From contig SKJD01000419.1 in NCBI GenBank assembly GCA_007116095.1, forward strand, positions 1-5,253: a stretch of 5,253 bases of DNA, read 5' to 3'. How positions within the stretch are numbered: position 1 is the first letter of the stretch; each line of letters begins with the position of its first letter. Source of the stretch: Candidatus Hydrogenedentota bacterium. GTDB taxonomy: Bacteria > Hydrogenedentota > Hydrogenedentia > Hydrogenedentales > SCBR16-9. This document shows positions 1-5,253 of the stretch, in pieces. The notes below the pieces were generated by a model, which was not told where the DNA came from, did no database searches, and saw only the letters and a program-made list of their open reading frames with translations. A program made the translations under genes and the position numbers.

Positions 1-1
1 G

Positions 2-1069
2 CTGATCCCCTTGCAGGCGGGCGCGGCGTACCTGATGCGGGAGATCGCCCAAAGCGGAGCAGACGCCCCGGCGGAAGTCGTCCTCCTCGCCAATTTACCA
101 GGCACAGAACAAGCGCCCCCGGCGACTACCGAAGCATCGGAGCGTACCCCGTCCGAAGATGTCACCCCAGCTAAAACCGACGGCGAAACCATGGAGTGCG
201 CCTTCGCCCTACAGTTGAATCTACCGGACTTTCCCTTCCTGAAGTCACACGTGCTGAACAACAAGGCCGTGTTGCCGGTGGCGATGATGGTCGAGTGGCT
301 GGCGCACAGCGCGATGCACCGCCATCCCGGGCTGCGCCTTTGCGGCTTCGATCACCTGCGGGTGACCAAGGGCGTCATATTGGGCGCGGCAGATACGGCG
401 GAGCTTGGCTTCTACGTTGGCGCGATGCAGGCGGAAGACGACTTCTTCCGCGTGCCGGTCGCCCTGCGTTCGGAAGGCCAGGCGGGCAATTCACTGATGC
501 ATGCGTCGGCGGAATTGTTGCTCGGGGAACACCTCCCCAACACCGACGCCGCGCCGCGTATCCATACCGGCGCGCTGGAGGCCTCGGCCTACAACAACGG
601 CGGCCTCTACGGCGAGACCGGCCACCTTTTCCACGGTCCGGATTTCCAGGGCCTGGAAGACGTCGCGGGCGGCGCCAAGGATTTGCTGGCGGCCCAGGTG
701 AAGGCCGCGCCCGCGCCCATGTCATGGTATCAGCAGCCGCTCCGGAACCGCTGGATCGCCGATCCGCTGATCCTGGACAGCAGCTTCCAGATGATGATCC
801 TGTGGTGCTTCCAGCACCAGGGCGTCGGCTCCCTGCCCAGCTACATCGGCAGCTATCGGCAGTACCAGCGGCGCTTCCCGAAGGACAAGGCGCATATCCG
901 GATCAAGGTGCAGGAAAACAACAAGCACCGGGCCATTGCGGACATTGAATTTCTGGACGCCAACGACGATCGCCTGGTGGCCCGTATGTCCGGCTACGAA
1001 TGCGTCATGGACGCCTCGCTCAACGCCGCCTTCAAGAAGAACCGGCTGGAAGTAAGTCATACGGTGTAG
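2..1069 (+). CDS. PfaA/Pfa2-like PUFA (secondary lipid) synthase subunit, C-terminal part: end of KR plus PKS-type dehydratase
   Basis: The reading frame is open from the window edge to TAG at 1067-1069, so this is the last 355 residues of a larger protein whose start lies upstream. Residues 1-33 (LIPLQAGAAYLMREI onward) resemble the end of a ketoreductase domain. Residues 34-62 form an Ala/Pro/Thr/Glu-rich linker. From about residue 70 a double-hotdog dehydratase of the PS-DH family follows. Its first hotdog carries HVLNNKAVLP with catalytic His83 (nt 248-250); this fits HxxxGxxxxP except that Gly is Asn. Near residues 200-212 is YGETGHLFHGPDFQ, typical of the second hotdog. Asp259 and Gln263 (DSSFQ, nt 776-790) give the DxxxQ motif. 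The family dehydrates 3-hydroxyacyl-ACP to trans-2-enoyl-ACP during iterative chain building. In known Pfa systems the KS-MAT-ACPs-KR-DH protein ends this way, which fits the KS-CLF-AT gene downstream. The dehydratase call is firm; the Pfa assignment rests on the neighbour. A modular PKS end is less likely. Confidence 0.85.
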   Translation: MIPLQAGAAYLMREIAQSGADAPAEVVLLANLPGTEQAPPATTEASERTPSEDVTPAKTDGETMECAFALQLNLPDFPFLKSHVLNNKAVLPVAMMVEWLAHSAMHRHPGLRLCGFDHLRVTKGVILGAADTAELGFYVGAMQAEDDFFRVPVALRSEGQAGNSLMHASAELLLGEHLPNTDAAPRIHTGALEASAYNNGGLYGETGHLFHGPDFQGLEDVAGGAKDLLAAQVKAAPAPMSWYQQPLRNRWIADPLILDSSFQMMILWCFQHQGVGSLPSYIGSYRQYQRRFPKDKAHIRIKVQENNKHRAIADIEFLDANDDRLVARMSGYECVMDASLNAAFKKNRLEVSHTV

Positions 1070-1122
1070 CGGCAAATATGGAGTCGCCAAGCTTGCTTTG
1101 CGCAAAGGCTGTTATGTGGAGT

Positions 1123-1140
1123 CGCAAACTTCAGTTTGCG
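1123..1140. repeat. Perfect hairpin inside the intergenic element
   Basis: CGCAAACT at 1123-1130 is the exact reverse complement of AGTTTGCG at 1133-1140. This gives a 7-8 bp stem with a 2-4 nt loop. It directly abuts the next hairpin at 1141-1162, so a transcript could fold into two adjacent stem-loops. There is no T-tract after it, so a terminator role is not supported. Confidence 0.7.
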
Positions 1141-1162
1141 CCCTTTGCGCTCGCGCAAAGGG
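1141..1162. repeat. Perfect 10-bp hairpin inside the intergenic element
   Basis: CCCTTTGCGC at 1141-1150 is the exact reverse complement of GCGCAAAGGG at 1153-1162, leaving a 2-nt loop (or a 9-bp stem with a CTCG tetraloop). The core CTTTGCGC is shared with the palindrome at 1096-1107, so this motif recurs within the element. The hairpin is followed by GATGAGATA, not a T-run, so an intrinsic terminator is unlikely. Confidence 0.7.
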
Positions 1163-1209
1163 ATGAGATAGGTGACGGACTGTATTGATTCGCGCCAAAG
1201 CGCGATAAA

Positions 1210-1225
1210 GCGAAGCAAGCTTCGC
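1210..1225. repeat. Small hairpin at the right end of the element
   Basis: GCGAAG at 1210-1215 pairs with CTTCGC at 1220-1225 around a CAAG loop. It lies inside the right terminal inverted repeat, and the related left end has the matching AAGCTTGCTTTGC. Each end of the element therefore has its own local dyad as well as pairing with the other end, as is common in REP-derived and MITE termini. Confidence 0.55.
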
Positions 1226-1275
1226 GACGCCACATCCGAGCAGCGCTGCACCCTATATATTGATACGTATTACCC

Positions 1276-1317
1276 CAGGTGTACCCTGGCCAACAGCCGG
1301 GGTACACGCTGTTTTAT
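1276..1317 (+). terminator. Stem-loop with short T-tract between the two synthase genes (terminator or attenuator candidate)
   Basis: GTGTACCCTGGC (1279-1290) pairs with GCCGGGGTACAC (1296-1307): 12 consecutive pairs, one of them a T-G wobble, closing a CAACA loop. Three more pairs (1276-1278 with 1309-1311) are possible across a single bulged G. The stem runs into TGTTTTAT (1310-1317), a short T-tract. The structure resembles a rho-independent terminator for the upstream gene, but it ends only about 24 nt before the next start codon. It could therefore also be a leader attenuator or a structure that controls access to the ribosome binding site. An alternative weaker hairpin (CCAGG 1275-1279 with CCTGG 1285-1289) would exclude the main stem. 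Confidence 0.6.
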
Positions 1318-1320
1318 ACC

Positions 1321-1343
1321 AGGGAGTGAATTGATACACGGTG
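1321..1343 (+). promoter_or_regulatory. Shine-Dalgarno-like AGGGAG and GTG start of the KS-CLF-AT gene
   Basis: AGGGAG at 1321-1326 precedes GTG at 1341-1343, with a 14-nt gap that is longer than usual. An in-frame TGA at 1332-1334 rules out any earlier start in this frame. The next in-frame ATG (1374) falls inside the conserved KS N-terminal motif (GMGGIFP), so it is too late. GTG at 1341 is therefore the best start even though the spacing is poor. No convincing -35/-10 pair was seen upstream; the only AT-rich patch is at about 1254-1273. Confidence 0.55.
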
Positions 1344-4300
1344 AAAGAACCTTACGCCATAGCCATCACCGGGATGGGCGGGATATTTCCGCGGGCCCGG
1401 AACCCGGAGGCCCTGTGGGAGCTCGTGCGGGAACAACGGAACACGGCCAATGAAGTACCGGCGTCGCGCTGGGGCCTGCCGGCGGAAGCGTTGTACGACG
1501 CTGAAAAAGGCGCGCCAGACCGGGTCTATTCCACACGCGCCTGTCTCTGTGATCATGCCCACGCCCTGGAACAGGTCCAGGCCTACCTGCGCCGCCACAA
1601 AACACTGGCCCGACGCCTCGACCCGGAGCGCCTGGCCCAGCTCGATCCCCTTTTCCACGTCTTTTGCTACGCCGCCATCCAGGCCCTGGAGGACGCGGGG
1701 CTGGAGCCCGGTCATGGGCTGTCCATGGGCGTCGTCGCGGGGAACCTGGTGCTGCCTACGGAAAGCACGTCGGCGATCTCCCAAGCCCTGCTCGGCGGCG
1801 CGTTGAAGGCGCGGGTCTTCGATCAGCCCGCGGGCGATCCGACCCCCGACATCGATCCGCTGAACCGCTTTTCCGCCGGCGGCCCGGCCGCGCTGCTGGC
1901 CGACCTGCTGCACCTCACCGCCGGGGGCTATACCCTGGACGCCGCCTGCGCCTCGTCGCTCTACGCCCTGAAGTTCGCCTGCGACGCCCTCACGGAGGGT
2001 CGGGTGGACGCCATGCTCGCCGGTGGGGTCTCGCGGCCCGACAACCTCTATACCCAGATGGGCTTCTCGCAACTGCGCGCGCTCTCGCCCGACGGCGTTT
2101 CCGCCCCCTTCGACGCACAAGGCAATGGCCTGGTCGTCGGCGAAGGCGCGGGACTCTTTGTGCTGCGTCGGCTGGAGGACGCGCTGCACGACGGCGCGCC
2201 CATCCACGGCGTGATCCGGGGCATCGGCCTCTCCAACGACCAGGGCGGGCGGCTCCTCGCCCCCACCTCCGAGGGACAGCTCCGCGCCATGCGGGCGGCC
2301 TACGCCCAGGCCGGCTGGGATGCGCAGGGTGTGGACCTGATCGAATGCCACGCCACCGGCACCCCCGTGGGCGACGCGGTGGAATTTGAAAGCCTGAAGC
2401 AGCTCTGGCAGGAAGCCGACGTAACCACACCACGCACGGCGCCCTGTGTATTGGGCTCGGTGAAATCGAACATCGGCCACATGCTGACGGGCGCCGGGGC
2501 GGCGGCCATGACCAAGGTGCTGCTCGCGCTCCGGCACGAGACCCTGCCGCCCTCCGCCAACTTCAGTCAGGCCCCGGCGGCCTGGGGCCTGGAAGACAGC
2601 CCATTCACGATATTGCAGACGCCTCAGCCCTGGCCCGCACAGGAAGGCGATCAGCCCCGACGCGCAGCGATCAGCGCCTTCGGCTTCGGCGGCATCAACG
2701 CGCATGTCCTGCTGGAAGCCTGGAATCCGGCGTCGAACAACGCAAGCACGCCCGCGCCGTCTATGCCTTCGGAGCACCGCGAACCCATCGCCATCATTGC
2801 GTTGGACATGCAACTCGGCGCGCTGGAAGACGACAACGCCTTCGCCTCGGCCCTCTTCGGGCACGACGGCCCGGGCGGTAGCGCAACCGCGCAAGCAGCC
2901 GGAACCCTGGACAGCCTGGAGGTCGCCTTGCAGGACTTCCGCATTCCCCCGGCAGAAATGAAGGAGATGCTACCGCAGCAGTTGCTTATGCTGAAGCTGG
3001 CCCTGCGCGCCTGGAAGGCCGCCGGTCTGCCCGTGGAAAACAATCCCCGGGCGGGGGTGCTGATCGGGCTCGGGCTGGACATGAACAGCACGAATTTCCA
3101 CGTCCGCTGGATGTTGCAGCGCCATGCCCCGGCCTGGGCGCGAGCGCTGGGCCTGCCGGACAGCGGCCCGGCCTATGAAACCTGGCTCGGGGAACTGCGT
3201 GAAGCGGCCGGGCCCGCCCTCAGCGCCAACCGCACCATGGGCGCGCTGGGAAGTGTCGTGGCGAGTCGCATTGCACGCGAGCTGCAACTGGGTGGCCCCA
3301 GCTTTACAGTCTCCAGCGAGGACGTATCCGGGCTGGACGCCCTGGAGCAGGCCATGCGCCTGCTGCGGCATGACGAGGTTGATGCGATGCTGGTCGGCGC
3401 GGTGGACTTCGCCGGCGACCTGCGCAACCGCTGGGCAACGGACGACCTGCTGGGGCGGGAATGCCAATCTGCGGAAGGCGGCGTGGTCCTGGTCCTGAAG
3501 CGCCTGGCCGACGCCGAAGCAGCGCAGCACCGCATCCTGGCGGTGATCGACGATAACGCCTCTACGCTGACACCCGCTACGCCTATGACGCTCGTGACGC
3601 CCCCGGGCCTGATTACAGTGGACGCGGGCCTGAGCAAGCAATCCCTGGACACACTACCGCTCTCGCGCTGGCTGGGCAAGGCGCCGGAAGAGGTCGCTGA
3701 GGACGCCCCCCGCAGTGTGCTGCACGCCCCGACGGCCTCCCTGGGCCACCCCGGTTCGGCTTCGGGCTTGATGGCCCTCGCGGCGACGGTCCAGGCCCTA
3801 CAATACCGCGTGCTTCCCGGCAGCCCGAATGCGAGTCCCTTGCGTCAGGCCGCCGATGCGCCCCCCCTGGCTGCCTGTCCCGAGGCGGCGCGTTACTGGC
3901 TACAGAATGCCGCGGACGGCCCCCGACGCGCAATGCTTTACAGTCCGGGCCTCGCTGGCAACGGGCGCTGCGTCTCCCTGCGGGAAGGCGCCCCAGTGGA
4001 CTTCCGCACGCAGCCCATCCCCGACTACCGCAAGCCGCCGGAAGGCGTCTTTGTGCTGGTTGGCGCGGATGTGGCGGGTCTGATCGCGAATGTGGAAACG
4101 CTGCGCGACCTGGCGCGGCGCCGGACGGAGTACAACATCCACACACTGGCCCAGACCTGGTGGCGGCAGCAACAGGCATCCAGCCCGACAACCCAGGACG
4201 CTCCGCGTCGGGCGGCTGTGGCGGCGCGCAATGTACCGGAACTGCTGGACCAACTGGCCTGCCTGCACGACGCCCTGCGCCAGAATCCGAACTCGCCGCT

Positions 4301-5253
4301 GAGCGAGGCCACCGACGTGCCCTCTCGGAACTCCGCACTCCGGGACCGCGTCTTCTACACCCCCCGGCCACTGGCCCGACGGGGCAAGGTGGCTTTTGTC
4401 TACCCCGGTTCCGGGAACCACTTCCAGGACATGGGGCGGAACATGCTGTTGCAATGGCCAGAGCTGGTCATGCAGCAAGAAAGTGAAAACCAATATCTCC
4501 GGCGGCAATACCAGTGCGATGTGTTCTGGAACGATCCCCCGGCGGAATACAGCCACAAAGCCCTCATATTCGGACAAGTCAGCCTGGGCGCGGCCAACAC
4601 CGATTGGCTCGGCCTCTTCGGCGTACAGCCCGAGGGCGTCATTGGCTACAGCCTGGGCGAGACGGCGGCACTCTTCTCTACCCGCGCCTGGCGTGACCGC
4701 GATGAAATGCTGCGCCGTATTGATGTAAGCAACCTCTTCACCACAAAATTGGGCGGCGAATGCGAAGCGGCCCGCAGCACCTGGAAGCTGCCGAAACAAG
4801 AGGCGGTGGACTGGGCGCTGGGCGTCATCGACCGGCCCATCCGCGTGGCGAAGAACGCCCTGAAAAATTACAAGCAGGTCTATCCGCTCATCGCCAACAC
4901 CCTGCAGGAGAGCGTGGTCGGCGGCAACCGCCAAGCGTTGGAGCGCTTCATCAGCGACCTGAAATGCCACTTCATCCCGATTGAGGGCGTGACCACAGTG
5001 CATTGCGAGGTGGTGGAGGCGGTGCGGGACGAGTACCGCGCCATGCACTACTTCGACGCCGCGGCGCCCGAAGGGGTTCAGTTCTACAGCGGTGCCTGGG
5101 GACGCGCCTACCCCGTCACCGGGGAGTCCGCCGCGGAGGCGATTCTGGCGCAGGCCCTGGACGGCGTCGATTATCCCAAAGTTATTGAGCAGACCCATGC
5201 CGACGGCTTCCGCATCTTCCTGGAGATGGGGCCGGGCAATTCCTGCACACGGA
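1341..5253 (+). CDS. Pfa3/OrfB-like PUFA (secondary lipid) synthase subunit, KS-CLF-AT, 3' end outside window
   Basis: The frame is open for 1304 codons from GTG to the window edge. Residues 1 to about 460 are a ketosynthase that condenses acyl and malonyl-ACP: Cys203 in DAACASSLY, His337 in HATGTPVGD, and Lys375 and His380 in KSNIGH give the full catalytic set. After a Ser/Pro/Ala linker, residues about 480-880 are a second, degenerate KS. Its nucleophile position is Asp661 (VSSEDVSGL), the HGTGT box is lost, but His803 (LGHPGSASG) remains; this is a chain length factor. Residues about 895-1010 resemble the usual KS-AT linker (VFVLVGADVAG, RRAAVAARNVPELL). From about 1017 an acyltransferase begins, with VYPGSGNHF, nucleophile Ser1104 in GYSLGE, probable catalytic His1221 (TTVHCEV) and the late FLEMGPGN motif. 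KS-CLF-AT is the order of thraustochytrid OrfB and myxobacterial Pfa3; dehydratases probably follow. It lies 271 bp after a Pfa2-like gene on the same strand and the two probably form one multienzyme. Confidence 0.88.
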   Translation, partial: MKEPYAIAITGMGGIFPRARNPEALWELVREQRNTANEVPASRWGLPAEALYDAEKGAPDRVYSTRACLCDHAHALEQVQAYLRRHKTLARRLDPERLAQLDPLFHVFCYAAIQALEDAGLEPGHGLSMGVVAGNLVLPTESTSAISQALLGGALKARVFDQPAGDPTPDIDPLNRFSAGGPAALLADLLHLTAGGYTLDAACASSLYALKFACDALTEGRVDAMLAGGVSRPDNLYTQMGFSQLRALSPDGVSAPFDAQGNGLVVGEGAGLFVLRRLEDALHDGAPIHGVIRGIGLSNDQGGRLLAPTSEGQLRAMRAAYAQAGWDAQGVDLIECHATGTPVGDAVEFESLKQLWQEADVTTPRTAPCVLGSVKSNIGHMLTGAGAAAMTKVLLALRHETLPPSANFSQAPAAWGLEDSPFTILQTPQPWPAQEGDQPRRAAISAFGFGGINAHVLLEAWNPASNNASTPAPSMPSEHREPIAIIALDMQLGALEDDNAFASALFGHDGPGGSATAQAAGTLDSLEVALQDFRIPPAEMKEMLPQQLLMLKLALRAWKAAGLPVENNPRAGVLIGLGLDMNSTNFHVRWMLQRHAPAWARALGLPDSGPAYETWLGELREAAGPALSANRTMGALGSVVASRIARELQLGGPSFTVSSEDVSGLDALEQAMRLLRHDEVDAMLVGAVDFAGDLRNRWATDDLLGRECQSAEGGVVLVLKRLADAEAAQHRILAVIDDNASTLTPATPMTLVTPPGLITVDAGLSKQSLDTLPLSRWLGKAPEEVAEDAPRSVLHAPTASLGHPGSASGLMALAATVQALQYRVLPGSPNASPLRQAADAPPLAACPEAARYWLQNAADGPRRAMLYSPGLAGNGRCVSLREGAPVDFRTQPIPDYRKPPEGVFVLVGADVAGLIANVETLRDLARRRTEYNIHTLAQTWWRQQQASSPTTQDAPRRAAVAARNVPELLDQLACLHDALRQNPNSPLSEATDVPSRNSALRDRVFYTPRPLARRGKVAFVYPGSGNHFQDMGRNMLLQWPELVMQQESENQYLRRQYQCDVFWNDPPAEYSHKALIFGQVSLGAANTDWLGLFGVQPEGVIGYSLGETAALFSTRAWRDRDEMLRRIDVSNLFTTKLGGECEAARSTWKLPKQEAVDWALGVIDRPIRVAKNALKNYKQVYPLIANTLQESVVGGNRQALERFISDLKCHFIPIEGVTTVHCEVVEAVRDEYRAMHYFDAAAPEGVQFYSGAWGRAYPVTGESAAEAILAQALDGVDYPKVIEQTHADGFRIFLEMGPGNSCTR

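Larger units (their letters stand above)
1076..1235. repeat. Intergenic dyad-rich element with imperfect terminal inverted repeats (MITE/REP-like)
   Basis: The left end (1076-1101, beginning ATATGGAGTCGCC) matches the reverse complement of the right end (1210-1235, ending GACGCCACAT) at 22 of 26 positions. A third partial copy of the end sequence, ATGTGGAGTCGC, lies at 1114-1125 in the same direction as the left end. Between the ends are several nearly perfect hairpins or palindromes: 1096-1107 (CTTTGCGCAAAG), 1123-1140, 1141-1162, 1190-1205 and 1210-1225. No ORF with family resemblance lies inside and I see no clear target-site duplication, so the outer limits are uncertain. The sequence is visibly unlike the flanking codon-structured DNA. 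It could be a non-autonomous miniature element, a REP/BIME-type repeat, or a structured RNA in the transcript between the two synthase genes. I do not recognise the family. Confidence 0.65.

Noticed and set aside
1254..1261. TATATATT as a -10 promoter element
   Set aside because: No acceptable -35 hexamer lies 16-18 bp upstream, and the match is only to AT-richness.
1331..1333. TTG as an alternative start with better spacing to AGGGAG
   Set aside because: It is in a different frame from the KS; the product would lose the conserved KS N-terminus.
1172..1453. Short + ORF spanning the intergenic region and the start of the KS gene
   Set aside because: It reads through the repeat and the terminator-like hairpin and overlaps the KS N-terminus in another frame; no ribosome binding site or family resemblance.
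2700..2780. Possible gene boundary or frameshift between KS and CLF
   Set aside because: The frame continues without a stop; the stretch is a Ser/Pro/Ala-rich linker joining the two KS folds in one polypeptide.
1314..2894. Long antisense open frame (526 codons) opposite the KS domain
   Set aside because: The + strand encodes an unmistakable KS with all catalytic motifs. The antisense product is Arg/Gly/Ala-rich low-complexity sequence with no family motif, as expected opposite GC-rich coding DNA.
2970..3641. Antisense open frame of 223 codons opposite the CLF
   Set aside because: Same reason: the + frame reads through as a KS fold with conserved GPSFTV and GHPGSASG, and the antisense product resembles nothing known.
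3900..5198. Long antisense open frame (432 codons) opposite the linker and AT
   Set aside because: It lies opposite the AT motifs GYSLGE and FLEMGPGN on the + strand and shows no recognisable domain; it is a shadow of GC-rich coding sequence.

Overview
The window looks like part of a bacterial polyunsaturated-fatty-acid (PUFA) / secondary-lipid synthase locus of the Pfa type. These are iterative type I multienzymes related to polyketide synthases. By eye the DNA is GC-rich (about 60-65%), with strong third-position GC in the coding parts. The KS, chain-length-factor and AT sequences resemble Pfa/OrfB-type subunits. Such loci occur in marine gammaproteobacteria, myxobacteria and other deltaproteobacteria, and PVC or uncultivated groups. 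The sequence alone does not decide the phylum.

Layout, all on the + strand. (1) Positions 2-1069 are the 3' end of a PfaA/Pfa2-like gene: the last residues of what looks like a ketoreductase domain, an Ala/Pro/Thr/Glu-rich linker, and a complete C-terminal double-hotdog dehydratase of the PKS (PS-DH) type. (2) Positions 1070-1340 are a 271-bp intergenic region. It holds a dyad-rich element of about 160 bp bounded by imperfect inverted repeats (1076-1235), and then a strong stem-loop followed by a short T-tract (about 1276-1317). (3) Positions 1341-5253 are the 5' part of a second giant gene that runs off the window with no stop, leaving 1304 complete codons. Its visible order is ketosynthase (KS), decarboxylation-inactive KS or chain length factor (CLF), KS-AT linker, acyltransferase (AT). 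This KS-CLF-AT order is that of thraustochytrid OrfB and myxobacterial Pfa3, not of Shewanella-type PfaC (KS-CLF-DH-DH, with the AT on a separate PfaB).

Working model: the first protein carries the extending KS/AT/ACP/KR activities (mostly outside the window) plus the visible DH. The second supplies a KS/CLF pair that sets chain length and an AT that loads, edits or releases the acyl chain. More DH domains, and perhaps a glycerol-phosphate acyltransferase, would be expected downstream, with a separate PfaD-type enoyl reductase nearby. The product cannot be predicted. I see no sign of tRNA, rRNA, CRISPR or transposase genes.
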